Source of the DNA: Parasphingorhabdus sp.
GTDB taxonomy: Bacteria; Pseudomonadota; Alphaproteobacteria; Sphingomonadales; Sphingomonadaceae
DNA length: 64,000 nt
Assembly: GCA_030373505.1 (NCBI GenBank)
Contig: JAUCYS010000001.1
Location: 62,001 to 126,000, forward strand
Reading direction: 5' to 3'
Shown one piece after another: positions 7,943 through 17,285 of the stretch. Under the pieces are notes generated by a model. It worked only from the letters and a program-made list of their open reading frames with translations. It was not told where the DNA came from and ran no database searches. The translations under genes and the position numbers were made by a program. Position 1 is the stretch's first letter, and each line of letters opens with the position of its first letter.

Positions 7943-10146
7943 CCGCGCATCAGAAAATGGACAAGGCGGACGAACGCAACCGGCTGGATGATATGGTGCA
8001 GGGGCTGGTCGGCACGCCGATGGACCGTCCCGAGGGGCCGCTCAAAGTGTCCGGACAGGCGACCTATGCGCATGAATGGGATGTGCCGGACATGCTCTAT
8101 GGCGTGCTGGCCCGCGCGACGATCTCCAAGGGCCGCGTCACCGACGTCGCGAGCAGCGGCTTGATCGGCAAGAATGGCGTCCGCGCGGTGATTACCGATG
8201 ACCGGCTGCTGCGGCGGCCGGCGCAGGGCGGTGCCGACGAAGCGCCGGCGCAGGGTGCCAAGCAGGTTGACTATTTCGGCCAACCGATCGCGCTGGTGGT
8301 TGCCGAGACGTTCGAGCAGGCACGGCACGGGGCGAACCGGCTGGAGATCAGCTACGAGGCCGAGGGCAATGCGGCCTTTGATCCCGAGGCGGAGGATACC
8401 GACACCGATCTGCCGGAAGACGACCAGCTCGACCAGGGCGATCTTGATCAGGCGATGCGGGATGCGGCCTTCACCGTCGACCAGGTCTATCGCACGCCGG
8501 GCCACAACAGCGCCGCGATGGAGCCGCATTGCGCCATTGCCAGCTGGGACGGCGACAAGCTGACGCTGCGCGGCAGCTACCAGATGCTCAATTTCAATAT
8601 CAACGAACTGGCCGACGCGCTGCATATCGTGCCGGACAATATCCATATGCTCTCGCCCTATGTCGGCGGCGGCTTTGGCTCCAAGCTGGGCATTTCTCCG
8701 GAAGCGGTTTCGGCGGCGCTGGCCGCCAAGGAAGTCGGGCAGCCGGTCTGTGTCGCCCTGTCACGGCCGCAGGTGTTCGAAACCACGATGCGCCGGTCGG
8801 AAACGCGCCAGCATGTCCGTCTGGCGTGCGGCGAAGATGGCGTGCTGACCGGGATCGGCCACGAATGTCTGGTGTCCAACCTGCCGGGCGAAGGCTTTTA
8901 CGAGCCCGTCACCCAGGCGACCCATTTCCTTTATGGCGGCAAGCACCGCAAGCTCGGCATCGAAGTGGCGCGCGTCAACCGCACCTGCGGCGGCTCGGTC
9001 CGCGCGCCGGGCGAGGCGGTCGGGATGCAGGTGCTGGAAAATGCGCTGGACGAGCTGGCAGAAGCGTCCGGGATCGACCCGGTGGAACTGCGCAAGCGCA
9101 ATGTCCCCGACCGGCATCCGGAACAGGATATACCCTATTCCTCCCGCCGCTTCGTCGAGGCGCTGGATGAGGGCGCCAGACGGTTTCAGTGGGACGAGTG
9201 CAACAAGAAGCCTGGCTCCTTGCGCGAAGGCGACTGGCTGATCGGCCATGGCATGGCCGGCGCGTCGCGAGTCAATATCCTGTCGGAAGCCAAGGCGAGA
9301 GTGACGCTGCAGGCGGATGGCAGCGCGCTGGTTGAAACCGACATGACCGATATCGGCACCGGCACCTATGCGATTCTGACGCAGATTGCCGGCGAGATGC
9401 TCGGTCTGCCGGCAGCGAAGGTCGAGACGCGACTGGGCGACACCGATTTCCCCCGCGGCCCGGGTTCTGGCGGATCGTGGGGTGCGGCTTCCACCGGTTC
9501 CGCCGTGTTTCTCGCCTGCGAGGAAATTCGCGGGACAATCGCCGAAGCGATGGGCATCGAGGAAGATGAGCTGACGCTGGCAGACGGCAAGGCAGGGAAA
9601 GGCGAGGCGGCCCGACCGCTAGCGGATATTCTTGCCGGCAAGCCGCTTTCGGCAATCGGCCATATCGAACCCGGCCAGACGCTCGAAGAGATGCAGCAGG
9701 CGACCTACGGGTCCTATTTTGCCGAAGTGGCGGTCAATGCGGTGACCGGGGAAACCCGGGTCCGGCGGATGCTCGGGGTATTTGGCGCGGGCCGGATCCT
9801 CAACGAGAAAACCGCGACCTCGCAATGCTATGGCGGGATGATCTGGGGCATCGGCAGCGCGCTGACCGAGGAACTGGTGTTCGACAATCGCGATGGCCAT
9901 ATCGTCAACCATGATCTGGCGGAATATCATATTCCGGTCAATCTGGACGTGCCGCAGATCGAGGTGGTGCTGCTCGAGGAGCGGGACGAATATGCCAGCC
10001 CGATCCAGGCGAAGGGTATCGGCGAGCTGGGCATATGCGGGGCGGCGGCGGCGGTTACCAATGCGATCTACAATGCGACCGGAATCCGGGTGCGCGACTA
10101 TCCGGCGACGCTGGACAAGTTGCTGGCGGACCTGCCGGAGGCCTAG
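7939..10146 (+). CDS. paoC: aldehyde/xanthine oxidoreductase, molybdenum subunit (PaoC/YagR-like)
   Basis: Catalytic subunit of 735 residues that should bind the molybdopterin-cytosine-dinucleotide cofactor and hydroxylate the substrate. The two-part fold is complete: the small domain near the N terminus (GTPMDRPEGPLKVSGQATYA region) and the large cofactor domain with YVGGGFGSK, SVRAPGEAVG and the C-terminal IGELGICGAA stretch, in which Glu696 is the expected catalytic base. The 735-residue length is typical for the PaoC group. No dedicated cofactor-insertion chaperone (PaoD/XdhC) is encoded next to it. It begins inside the end of the FAD subunit gene (4-base overlap). Confidence 0.92.
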   Translation: MTAHQKMDKADERNRLDDMVQGLVGTPMDRPEGPLKVSGQATYAHEWDVPDMLYGVLARATISKGRVTDVASSGLIGKNGVRAVITDDRLLRRPAQGGADEAPAQGAKQVDYFGQPIALVVAETFEQARHGANRLEISYEAEGNAAFDPEAEDTDTDLPEDDQLDQGDLDQAMRDAAFTVDQVYRTPGHNSAAMEPHCAIASWDGDKLTLRGSYQMLNFNINELADALHIVPDNIHMLSPYVGGGFGSKLGISPEAVSAALAAKEVGQPVCVALSRPQVFETTMRRSETRQHVRLACGEDGVLTGIGHECLVSNLPGEGFYEPVTQATHFLYGGKHRKLGIEVARVNRTCGGSVRAPGEAVGMQVLENALDELAEASGIDPVELRKRNVPDRHPEQDIPYSSRRFVEALDEGARRFQWDECNKKPGSLREGDWLIGHGMAGASRVNILSEAKARVTLQADGSALVETDMTDIGTGTYAILTQIAGEMLGLPAAKVETRLGDTDFPRGPGSGGSWGAASTGSAVFLACEEIRGTIAEAMGIEEDELTLADGKAGKGEAARPLADILAGKPLSAIGHIEPGQTLEEMQQATYGSYFAEVAVNAVTGETRVRRMLGVFGAGRILNEKTATSQCYGGMIWGIGSALTEELVFDNRDGHIVNHDLAEYHIPVNLDVPQIEVVLLEERDEYASPIQAKGIGELGICGAAAAVTNAIYNATGIRVRDYPATLDKLLADLPEA

Positions 10147-10149
10147 GGC

Positions 10150-10899
10150 CTATTTGCCGGCGAGTTTTTTCGCTTCCGCCAGATGGGTCCGGCCGATGCG
10201 GATTTCGGTGCCGCATTTCAGGCAGGCTATCCACACCCCGCCGCCGTCATGGCGGAGGCCGGCAATCCAGTCCCGGCGGACCAGGTGCGAGCGGTGCAGC
10301 CGGATGAATTCTTCCGGATTGAGCCGTTCTTCCAGGCCGGTGATCGTCTGGTGCAGCAGATAGCTGACGGGGCCGACATGCAGCCGCATATAGTCGCGCT
10401 CGGCCTCAACCCGGTCGATTTCGGTGGCGACGATGCGGCGCAGCTCGGATTTGTAGGGCACCCAGAATTCTTCCGCCCAGGGCGAGTCGTCGCCCTCGCC
10501 GGTACGCGGCTCTGCCGTGCGTTCGCGGACCCGGGAAATGGCCAGGCTGAGCCGCTGGTTCTCGACGGGTTTCAGGACATAGTCGATTGCGGCGACGTCG
10601 AACGCCTCGACCGCAAAACGGTCAAAGGCGGTGACAAAGATGATCGCCGGGGCATCGGCCTTGCCGGACAATGCGCGCGCGACATCCAGGCCGTCCTTGC
10701 CGGGCATGGCGATATCGAGCAGCAGCAGATCGGGTTTCAACTGTTCGGTCAGGCGCAGCGCCGCCTCGCCATCGCTGGCGGTGCCGATCAGGTTAATGTC
10801 CGGCTGACGCGCGCAGAGCAGTTGCAGCCGTTCGATCGCCAGCGGTTCGTCGTCGACGATCAATGTGGTCAGCGGTTTGCGTTCGATGTCTTCGGTCAT
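10150..10899 (-). CDS. LytTR-family response regulator
   Basis: A 249-residue DNA-binding response regulator. The receiver domain (about 10-125) has the acidic pair in VDDEPL, the phospho-acceptor Asp62 in LLLLDIAMPG, and the switch Thr in VTAFDRFAVEAF; the C-terminal LytTR domain (about 150-249) ends with the characteristic FIRLHRSHLVRRDW-type motif. Its ATG overlaps the stop of the upstream sensor kinase by four bases, so the two form a co-translated two-component pair. Target genes are not evident here; the adjacent molybdenum oxidoreductase operon is convergent and need not be a target. Confidence 0.93.
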   Translation of the reverse strand: MTEDIERKPLTTLIVDDEPLAIERLQLLCARQPDINLIGTASDGEAALRLTEQLKPDLLLLDIAMPGKDGLDVARALSGKADAPAIIFVTAFDRFAVEAFDVAAIDYVLKPVENQRLSLAISRVRERTAEPRTGEGDDSPWAEEFWVPYKSELRRIVATEIDRVEAERDYMRLHVGPVSYLLHQTITGLEERLNPEEFIRLHRSHLVRRDWIAGLRHDGGGVWIACLKCGTEIRIGRTHLAEAKKLAGK

Positions 10900-12029
10900 G
10901 GATTATCCAGCATCAATGGCAGGGTCAGTTGCGCAATATAGCCGCCTTCTTCCGGACGTACAGTCTGCAGGCTGGCTTGCCGGCCAAAGCGGGTTTCGAG
11001 CCGGTCGCGGACATTGGCAAGGCCGATGCCGTTGCTCATACCCTCGTCGTGCAGGTCGACGGGGCGCGGATCGCCGTCGTCGGCGACGGTGAGGATCAGA
11101 TTGTCGCCATCCGATCGCGCGCTGATCGCGATCGTGACCGGCCGCTTGCTGTGCGCAACGCTGTGCTTGATCGCGTTTTCGACCAGGGGCTGGAGGATCA
11201 GGCCGGGGACCAGCACGCCGAGCAGCTCGTCGGGAATATTGACCTTGGTGCGCAGCCGCTCGGGGAAACGGACCGCCTCGATATCGAGATAGAGATTCTG
11301 CAGATGCACTTCTTCCGACAGCGGAACGTCTTCCAGCGGATCGCCCGACAGGCTGGTGCGGTAGAATTTCGACAGGTTGAGGATCATTTCCTCCGCCTCT
11401 TCCGGCTGGCTGCGCATCACCAGGGTGCTCAGGCTGTTCAGCGTGTTGAACAGGAAGTGTGGATTGACCTGATAGCGCAGCGAGCGCAGTTCCGCATCCT
11501 GCGCGGCCTGGGCGAAGCGGGCGGCCTTGCGCTCGACCTGGCGCACCTCTCCGGCATAGCTGAGCGTCAGGTAGAGAGAGGCCCAGCTGATGATGAAGAA
11601 AAAGCGCGAGGTGGCGTCTTCCGAGATTGCCTTCAGCGCGAGATTTTCCTGAGCCATATATTTGCGCATTTCCTCGACATGCGTTTCGTCCCACAGGTTC
11701 TCCGGATAATAGACGTTGAAAACCAGATGGTTGAACGAGGCGATGATGAGCGCGCAGGGGATCGCGGCGGCAAAGGCAGTGATGATCCGGGTGGACAGCG
11801 CCTTGTCCTCGAACTGCCGGAGGACGAGATAGAGAAGATAGGTGATGCCGATACCGAAAATCGTCACGACAATGCGCCGCACCGCCATTTCGCCCTGTGC
11901 CGGCCAGTCGCCGATCGAGGCCCGCAGCGTCAGCACGATGACGTAGAACAGCCAGAACCCGAGTATCGACAGAATGGCAACCTGATGGCCGACCGACGGC
12001 TTGTGATTTCCCAGTTCAAATTTTCTCAT
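10896..12029 (-). CDS. LytS/YehU-type sensor histidine kinase
   Basis: Inner-membrane sensor of about 377 residues. Four hydrophobic segments occupy roughly the first 150 residues, followed by the short His-kinase domain with the phospho-acceptor His in YQVNPHFLFNTLNSL and an ATPase domain (ADDGDP; GIGLANVRDRLETRFG). There is no PAS or HAMP domain, so the signal probably acts on the membrane part. I chose the ATG at 12029; a TTG four codons upstream is also open and neither has a strong ribosome-binding site. It precedes and overlaps the LytTR regulator gene, its evident partner. Confidence 0.9.
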   Translation of the reverse strand: MRKFELGNHKPSVGHQVAILSILGFWLFYVIVLTLRASIGDWPAQGEMAVRRIVVTIFGIGITYLLYLVLRQFEDKALSTRIITAFAAAIPCALIIASFNHLVFNVYYPENLWDETHVEEMRKYMAQENLALKAISEDATSRFFFIISWASLYLTLSYAGEVRQVERKAARFAQAAQDAELRSLRYQVNPHFLFNTLNSLSTLVMRSQPEEAEEMILNLSKFYRTSLSGDPLEDVPLSEEVHLQNLYLDIEAVRFPERLRTKVNIPDELLGVLVPGLILQPLVENAIKHSVAHSKRPVTIAISARSDGDNLILTVADDGDPRPVDLHDEGMSNGIGLANVRDRLETRFGRQASLQTVRPEEGGYIAQLTLPLMLDNP

Positions 12030-12263
12030 AAATATGTGCAATTCACCATTTCAGGGCAGCTTAGGACAATATGGTATCAATTGTCTCTAGGGGAATCGTG
12101 ACCGGTCGAAACAGGGTTGCGGTTGGTCGAAACTTTCTGAGTCAGCGGCGCAATTTTCCGACTTTTCCCGTCCAAGGTGCAATAAACCCGACCATGCTTA
12201 ACCAGTTGCTAACCATGTTTGTGTCAAATGTGCCTGTGGGAAGTCCACAAGGAGTTGTGACAT

Positions 12264-12815
12264 ATGACCAAGGAAATACGCCCCGTTCCCGGCGCCCTGA
12301 CGCTGACCGAAATGAAGGAATTCGCGAGTTTCAGCTCTGCGGCGCAGCGCTATATCCGCCGTTCGCTGGATGTCGGGCTCGAACGGTCCGATGCGATCGA
12401 AACCTGGTCGCGTGACAAGGTCGAGGAAGCCGGGATCAAGGTCCAGATGTCCCTGTACCGGCGGCTCCCGGAGATTCGAAAAGCCATTCCCCAGGATTGC
12501 GCGATCGACAGCATCGAAGCTTTCATGCCGCCGCTGATTTCGCTGGCCGCCTATGATCTGGGTCAGGGGCGCATCCAGAGCTTCCCCGCCTTCCGTTTTC
12601 TCTACGAGCGTCTGCTGGGCCCGGATTCCCGCCCTTGGCTGCCCGGTGCCTTTTGCGCCGCATCGGCCTTGCCGCACCTGCATCCGAAAACCCGCAAGGG
12701 CCTGTTGCAGTCGATCAGCGAAGCCGCCGCGACGGCACCCGGCTGGTCCAACCGGGAACCCAGTTTCTTTCCGGAATGGGTTGAAAAAGTCGATATGAGC
12801 AAGGCCGCTCACTGA
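12264..12815 (+). CDS. conserved hypothetical protein
   Basis: A 183-residue soluble protein with no signal peptide, membrane segment or motif that I recognise. It is moderately basic in the middle, predicted largely helical, and contains single aromatic-rich patches (FPAFRFLYERLLG; FFPEWVEKV). The start is well supported: ATG at 12264 follows AAGGAGTT by about nine bases. It stands alone between the divergent sensor-kinase gene and a convergent PF10118 gene. Codon use is like its neighbours, so it looks resident. Function unknown. Confidence 0.7.
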   Translation: MTKEIRPVPGALTLTEMKEFASFSSAAQRYIRRSLDVGLERSDAIETWSRDKVEEAGIKVQMSLYRRLPEIRKAIPQDCAIDSIEAFMPPLISLAAYDLGQGRIQSFPAFRFLYERLLGPDSRPWLPGAFCAASALPHLHPKTRKGLLQSISEAAATAPGWSNREPSFFPEWVEKVDMSKAAH

Positions 12816-12825
12816 ACATTTCCCG

Positions 12826-13725
12826 CTAGGCGGTCGCCGGTTTTCCCGTCATCGCCGCTTCATAGTCGCTTTCGGCGCGCTGGATCAGATGCCGGTCGTC
12901 CTCGTTCCACGGATGGAAACCGGGCAGAAAAAATTTGCACCACGGGATGATGATCGCTCGGGCAATGCCTGGCTTTACCAGCAGGAATTTCAGGAGTCTG
13001 AGCTTCACCCGCCAGCCGGTCAGACCGTCCTGCGCAAGCAGGTCGAGCGCGTCCTGCCAGCGGTTGCCCCAGAAATTGCGGGTGATGACCAGCATCATCA
13101 GCGCCTTTACCTTCCAGCGCTGCCAGCGGCTCCAGTCGCGGGTCGCATAGAGCCAGGTGTCATAGGCGACGCCCTTGTGCTCGATCTCTTCCAGCGCATG
13201 CCAGCGCCACAGTTCGGCGGTTTCCGGATCGGAATCCTGCCAGTGCCGGGGATTGGCCAGGAATTGCTGCGCCATGATCGCGGTAAAATGTTCCAATATC
13301 ATCGTCGCCGCCAGATTGGCGATCTTGGGCCGGCCCTTGGTCATGGCCAGCGATTCGATGATGCGCTGTTCGATCCGACTGGTGTCATAGCCATTTTCCT
13401 CGACCCGGCGGTTCAGCGCCAGATGTTCGCGGCTGTGAATCACTTCCTGCTGGACGAAGGCGCGGATTTCCTTTTGCAGCTTTGGCGGTGTCTGATCGCG
13501 AAACTGCTTGACGCTCTCGATGAAAAAGGCCTCGCCGCGCGGGAAGGTGAGGGACAGGCAATTGTAGAAGGCGGTCGCCACCGGGTCGCCATTCTGCCAA
13601 TATTTGTCAGGATCATATCCCGTGTCCCGGCCGAAACGGCGGTCGCGGGGCGTGATTTCATGGCCCGCTGGCGTCGGCGTGTGAATGGTTTCGGGGGGAG
13701 TGGTGACGGTGCCAAGCATATTCAT
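12826..13725 (-). CDS. PF10118 family protein (annotated 'metal-dependent hydrolase'), copy 1
   Basis: A 299-residue, helix-rich soluble protein. Family databases call PF10118 a predicted metal-dependent hydrolase. The residues I would expect to bind metal are spaced like a ferritin-type di-iron site: a Glu in FPRGEAFFIE (64/70), ExxH at Glu94-His97 within QQEVIHSREH, Glu145 in ILEHFTAI, and ExxH at Glu180-His183 within HALEEIEHKGVAYDTW. The ATG at 13725 follows GGAAG at suitable spacing. A divergent TetR gene begins 67 bases away and is the obvious candidate regulator. A close paralogue lies at 19414-20376. Reaction and substrate unknown. Confidence 0.82.
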   Translation of the reverse strand: MNMLGTVTTPPETIHTPTPAGHEITPRDRRFGRDTGYDPDKYWQNGDPVATAFYNCLSLTFPRGEAFFIESVKQFRDQTPPKLQKEIRAFVQQEVIHSREHLALNRRVEENGYDTSRIEQRIIESLAMTKGRPKIANLAATMILEHFTAIMAQQFLANPRHWQDSDPETAELWRWHALEEIEHKGVAYDTWLYATRDWSRWQRWKVKALMMLVITRNFWGNRWQDALDLLAQDGLTGWRVKLRLLKFLLVKPGIARAIIIPWCKFFLPGFHPWNEDDRHLIQRAESDYEAAMTGKPATA

Positions 13726-13792
13726 CGGATGCTTCCATTTTGCGAAATGCAGACTATAGCTAACAGCGACTAGAATAAGGTTGCTTACATAA

Positions 13793-14389
13793 ATGTCAAT
13801 AGCGAAGCGTCGACTTTCCCCTGAACAAAGCCGCGGCATGGCGCTGGCTGCCGCCCGCGATCTGCTGATCGAAACCGGGCCGCAATCGGTGACTCTGAAG
13901 GCTGTCGCCGGACGGATCGGGCGGACCCATGCCAATCTGCTGCACCATTTCGGCTCCGCCTCGGGCCTGCAAAAGGCGCTGGCTGCCTATCTGTCGGACG
14001 AAGTTTGCGGAACCATCAGCCAGGCCATTGTCAAGTCGCGGACCGGCGAAGGGTCTGTGCGCGATATCGTCGACCTGACCTTTGACGCCTTTGACAAGCA
14101 GGGCGCGGCGGCGCTCTGGTCGTGGATGATGCTGACCGGCAACGAGGACGCGCTCGACCCGATCGTGGATGCGATCCACACGCTGGTCGACGATATCGGC
14201 GAGGGCGGGCACGAGGACCGGGAAATGCACGAGGACACGCTGACGCTGGTGCTGATGGCGCTCGGCGACGCGCTGATCGGCGACCGGCTGTCGGGTTCGC
14301 TGGGGCTGGCCCGCGATTCCGCGCGCGACATGGCGGAGCGGCAGCTGACCGGTGCACTGGATCGCTGGAAAAGCGAGCACGAAGCCTGA
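13793..14389 (+). CDS. TetR/AcrR family transcriptional regulator
   Basis: A 198-residue regulator with an N-terminal helix-turn-helix (about 10-58; VTLKAVAGRIGRTHANLLHH) and a helical C-terminal domain. The recognition helix has THANLLHHFG in place of the common SxGxLYxHF, a variation seen in some family members. It is divergently placed 67 bases from the PF10118 gene, so it probably controls that gene and itself. The ATG at 13793 has only a weak AAGG far upstream. Ligand unknown; its partner gene might hint at a fatty or aromatic substrate but that is speculation. Confidence 0.88.
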   Translation: MSIAKRRLSPEQSRGMALAAARDLLIETGPQSVTLKAVAGRIGRTHANLLHHFGSASGLQKALAAYLSDEVCGTISQAIVKSRTGEGSVRDIVDLTFDAFDKQGAAALWSWMMLTGNEDALDPIVDAIHTLVDDIGEGGHEDREMHEDTLTLVLMALGDALIGDRLSGSLGLARDSARDMAERQLTGALDRWKSEHEA

Positions 14390-14413
14390 CATTGCGAATC
14401 CACCAGCTTGTCC

Positions 14414-14463
14414 CGTCATCCTGAGCCCAAAATCACGGGGGTCCTGAAACGGTCGGGATGACG
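14414..14463. repeat. intergenic palindromic element
   Basis: CGTCATCC at 14414-14421 and GGATGACG at 14456-14463 form 8-base complementary arms around a 34-base centre. Elements opening with CGTCATCCTGAG are common dispersed intergenic repeats in many bacterial chromosomes. It lies between convergent genes, where such units are usually found. I saw only this copy in the window. Confidence 0.5.
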
Positions 14464-14474
14464 AAGGCGAGCGA

Positions 14475-14912
14475 TCAGTCCTTGGCGAACAGCTGGTCAT
14501 CGCTGGCAAAGGCCTTGAATTCCAGCGCATTGCCGCTCGGGTCCTGAAAGAACATCGTCGCCTGTTCGCCGACCTGCCCGCGGAAACGGACCGTCGGCGC
14601 GATGACAAAGGCGATCGCCGCTGCGGTCAGCCGGTCGGCCAGCACCTGCCATTCTGACATCGTCAGCACGACGCCGAAATGCGGCACCGGGACCTGCTCG
14701 CCATCGACCGGATTGGCCAGCGGCCGCGGCTCGAAATTCTCGTCGAGATGAGCGACAATCTGATGCCCGTAGAGGCTGAAGTCGATCCAGTGCGGGTCGC
14801 TGCGGCCTTCTGCGCAGCCAAGCAGCCCGCCGTAGAAATTGCGGGCGGCGTCGAGATCATGGACCGGGAAGGCGAGATGGAAGGGGCGCACGGCGGCGGC
14901 ATCAGTGTTCAT
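14475..14912 (-). CDS. VOC (glyoxalase/bleomycin-resistance) family protein
   Basis: A 145-residue vicinal-oxygen-chelate fold protein made of two babbb modules: the first opens with [20 protein letters not shown] and the second with [10 protein letters not shown], closing with [14 protein letters not shown]. Candidate metal ligands are His12 and His of HFGVV plus Glu near the C terminus (LEFK). Members act as dioxygenases, isomerases or resistance proteins, and the reaction here is not evident. Its start overlaps by eleven bases the end of the hypothetical gene upstream, so the two are co-transcribed. Confidence 0.85.
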   Translation of the reverse strand: MNTDAAAVRPFHLAFPVHDLDAARNFYGGLLGCAEGRSDPHWIDFSLYGHQIVAHLDENFEPRPLANPVDGEQVPVPHFGVVLTMSEWQVLADRLTAAAIAFVIAPTVRFRGQVGEQATMFFQDPSGNALEFKAFASDDQLFAKD

Positions 14913-15591
14913 TGCGGGGTTGCCTGTCTTCCGGCGCGGCCAGAACGAAACAATGGTCGAAATCCAGATCGGCGCCCTGACCTTGCGATTCCCGCTTCCT
15001 GACGTCGGCCAGCATGGCTTCGCGGCTCTGCGTCAGGACAATGTCGCTTTCCTGGCCGCTGAGCCCTTCGGCGCGCAGCTGATCGCGCGCGCGGCTGTCG
15101 AGCACCGCGGCCAGCGTCTTGAGATCCTGCGCGGTCTTCGACAGGCCTTCGCGCTTGTGGACTTCCTCATAGGCCAGTTGCAGCATGCCGGCGCACTGCG
15201 TCAGGTCGGGCTGTGGCTTCGGTGGCACGGCAGTGTCGAGCAGGGGCAGGCAGGTCGCCATTTCGTTGCGGACCAGATCATCCGGATCGGTCGCATCCTT
15301 TGCCAGCGCCTGCTGGGCGGCCACCGCTGCCAACATCTCTTCGCGCACCTGTTCCCGGCTTCTGCCGGTGTCGGTCATGATGCGCTCGCCGACCAGCCCG
15401 GCATAGGTTGCGCCGCGTTCGCTCAGCAGAGGGTAGGCCAAGGCGCTTTCCACGCCTTGTTCCTGCTCTGAAGCAACGATCGCCAGCACCGCGACGCAGG
15501 TCAGGTCGCGCTTCTGGCTTTCGTCGAGCGGGGCGGGCGGGACGGGTGCGGGCTGGGACAGAGCCAGGATCAGCAGGGAAAGGATGTTCAT
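14902..15591 (-). CDS. hypothetical exported protein
   Basis: A 229-residue protein of unknown function. The start at ATG 15591 gives a short hydrophobic N terminus ([11 protein letters not shown]) followed by a Pro/Ala stretch, consistent with a signal peptide or anchor, and the rest is helical and soluble with two well-spaced Cys residues (TCLPLL; TQCAGM) that could form a disulfide. An upstream in-frame codon at 15627 would only add a charged leader. It is followed, with an eleven-base overlap, by the VOC gene. Confidence 0.65.
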   Translation of the reverse strand: MNILSLLILALSQPAPVPPAPLDESQKRDLTCVAVLAIVASEQEQGVESALAYPLLSERGATYAGLVGERIMTDTGRSREQVREEMLAAVAAQQALAKDATDPDDLVRNEMATCLPLLDTAVPPKPQPDLTQCAGMLQLAYEEVHKREGLSKTAQDLKTLAAVLDSRARDQLRAEGLSGQESDIVLTQSREAMLADVRKRESQGQGADLDFDHCFVLAAPEDRQPRNEH

Positions 15592-15669
15592 CGCGGGATA
15601 ATAGCAAGCAAATCGCGCTCGGGGCAATTAGCAATTGAATGGCGCCCGCGAACACGGCAAAAGCCGCCA

Positions 15670-17217
15670 GTGTCAAAAATCCAGCAAATGATCGCCCGCC
15701 ATCCTTTCGGATTCGCGCTTGTCGCCGGGGGGATCAGCGCCACCGGCTTTGCCCCGCTCAATCTCTGGCCGCTGACGATAGCGATGCTCGCGCTGTGGAT
15801 CGCCATCCTGCTGCAGGCGCAAAGCCGCAGGACGGCCTTCTTGAGCGGCTGGCTGTTCGGTCTGGGCCATTTCGTCGTCGGCCTGAACTGGATTGCCAAG
15901 GCCTTTACCTTTCAGGCGGCGATGCCGGAATGGCTGGGCTATGTGGCGGTGCTGCTGCTGTCTCTCTATCTCGCGCTCTTTCCGGCGCTGGCGGCGCTGG
16001 GCGGCTGGTGGATCGGCAGGGGCAGGCCACTGGTGCTTACCGTCGCGCTGGCCGGCATGTGGATCGTCACCGAATGGCTGCGCAGCTGGCTGTTCAGCGG
16101 CTTCATCTGGAATCCGCTGGGCGCGGTGGCGCTGCCGCTCGGACGGATAGCCGATCTCAGCATGTTCATCGGCTCCTATGGCCTGTCGGCGCTGCTGTTT
16201 GCCGGAGCCGGCGGTCTGTGGCTGCTGTGCCGGAAAGACTGGCGAGCGGGATTGCCGCTGATCCTTCTGTTCGCTGCACTCGCGCTCTGGCCGCGTCCCG
16301 ATGCCGGCCTGATTCCCGCGGACCAGCCGCTGATCACCGTGGTCCAGCCCAATATCGGCCAGCAGGACAAGTGGCAGGCGGGCTATGAGGATCAGAATCT
16401 GACCAAGCTCGCGCAGCTGACGCTGCGGACAGACGATCGTCCGCGGCTCATCTTCTGGCCGGAAGCGGCGATCCCCGACTATCTCGAGAGCGGCTATCCG
16501 GCGCGCTATTATTATGGCCGGCCGCCGGAATTTGTCCGCCGCCAGCTGGCGTCGCTGATGAAGCCCGGCGACATGCTGGTGCTGGGCGCGCTGAAACTGG
16601 AATTTGACGAGGCCGGCGAGCGGGCGATCGGTGCCCGCAACAGCGTTTTTGCCATGGATGCCCGGCGGAACCTGCTGGGGCGCTATGACAAGTCCCATCT
16701 CGTGCCTTATGGCGAATATCTGCCGATGCGGCCGCTATTGTCGGCGATCGGCCTGTCCCGCCTGGCACCCGGCGACTTCGATTTCTGGCCCGGTCCCGGC
16801 GCTCGCTCGCTTGATCTCGGTCCGTTTGGCAAGGTCGGCCTGCAGGTCTGCTATGAAATCATCTTTTCCGGTCAGGTGGTCGACCGCAGCAACCGGCCGG
16901 ATTTCATCTTCAACCCATCCAACGACGCCTGGTTCGGCAGCTGGGGACCGCCGCAACATCTGGCGCAGGCGCGTCTGCGGGCGATTGAGGAAGGGCTGCC
17001 GGTGATCCGTTCCACCCCGACCGGGATTTCCGCGGTGATCGACGCCAACGGTACGGTACGGGCCAGCGTGCCGATGGCGCAGGCGGGCCGGATTGACAGC
17101 CGCTTGCCGCAGGCAAAGGCCGCGCCGCTTTTTGCCCGCCATGGCAATATCCTGCCGCTCGGCCTGGCGCTGATTTTGCTGCTATCGGCCATTGCCATCC
17201 GGCTGCGCGCTCGTTAA
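15670..17217 (+). CDS. lnt: apolipoprotein N-acyltransferase
   Basis: Inner-membrane enzyme that adds the third acyl chain to the N-terminal Cys of lipoproteins. The 515-residue chain has about six N-terminal membrane helices, a periplasmic nitrilase-like domain (about 220-480) and a last C-terminal helix. The Glu-Lys-Cys triad is visible: Glu in FWPEAAIPDY, Lys in YDKSHLVPYGEYLP, Cys in QVCYEIIF. The reading begins at GTG 15670; an ATG six codons in is an alternative. It is followed by metK and trmB, an order also seen in other alphaproteobacteria. Several lipoproteins in this window would be substrates. Confidence 0.95.
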   Translation: MSKIQQMIARHPFGFALVAGGISATGFAPLNLWPLTIAMLALWIAILLQAQSRRTAFLSGWLFGLGHFVVGLNWIAKAFTFQAAMPEWLGYVAVLLLSLYLALFPALAALGGWWIGRGRPLVLTVALAGMWIVTEWLRSWLFSGFIWNPLGAVALPLGRIADLSMFIGSYGLSALLFAGAGGLWLLCRKDWRAGLPLILLFAALALWPRPDAGLIPADQPLITVVQPNIGQQDKWQAGYEDQNLTKLAQLTLRTDDRPRLIFWPEAAIPDYLESGYPARYYYGRPPEFVRRQLASLMKPGDMLVLGALKLEFDEAGERAIGARNSVFAMDARRNLLGRYDKSHLVPYGEYLPMRPLLSAIGLSRLAPGDFDFWPGPGARSLDLGPFGKVGLQVCYEIIFSGQVVDRSNRPDFIFNPSNDAWFGSWGPPQHLAQARLRAIEEGLPVIRSTPTGISAVIDANGTVRASVPMAQAGRIDSRLPQAKAAPLFARHGNILPLGLALILLLSAIAIRLRAR

Positions 17218-17231
17218 AGCACATATAAACA

Positions 17232-17285
17232 TTTCCTTATGTCACAGCGGTCAGCCCTTTTCTGACCAAAAATCAGGAACTTACT
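17232..17285 (+). promoter_or_regulatory. structured metK leader, SAM/SAH-riboswitch-like
   Basis: The 68-base gap before metK begins with GTCACAGCGG (17241-17250), which is 9 of 10 identical to the conserved opening of SAM/SAH riboswitches as I remember it. A 6-base-pair hairpin GGTCAG/CTGACC (17249-17254 with 17262-17267, 7-base loop) precedes the ribosome-binding site AGGAA (17275-17279). That site can pair with TTCCT at 17233-17237 or, with a wobble, with the loop. GTCA (17241-17244) can alternatively pair with TGAC (17263-17266), the P1 register of the known class. The length from GTCAC to the ATG is 45 bases. Assignment to the class is inference. Confidence 0.4.

Noticed and set aside
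10863-12101. A 412-codon plus-strand frame over the sensor kinase gene
   Set aside because: Antisense to a clear histidine kinase and lacks any domain of its own.
17249-17267. The hairpin before metK as a terminator of lnt
   Set aside because: It is followed by A residues and then a ribosome-binding site, not by a T run, so a regulatory leader fits better.
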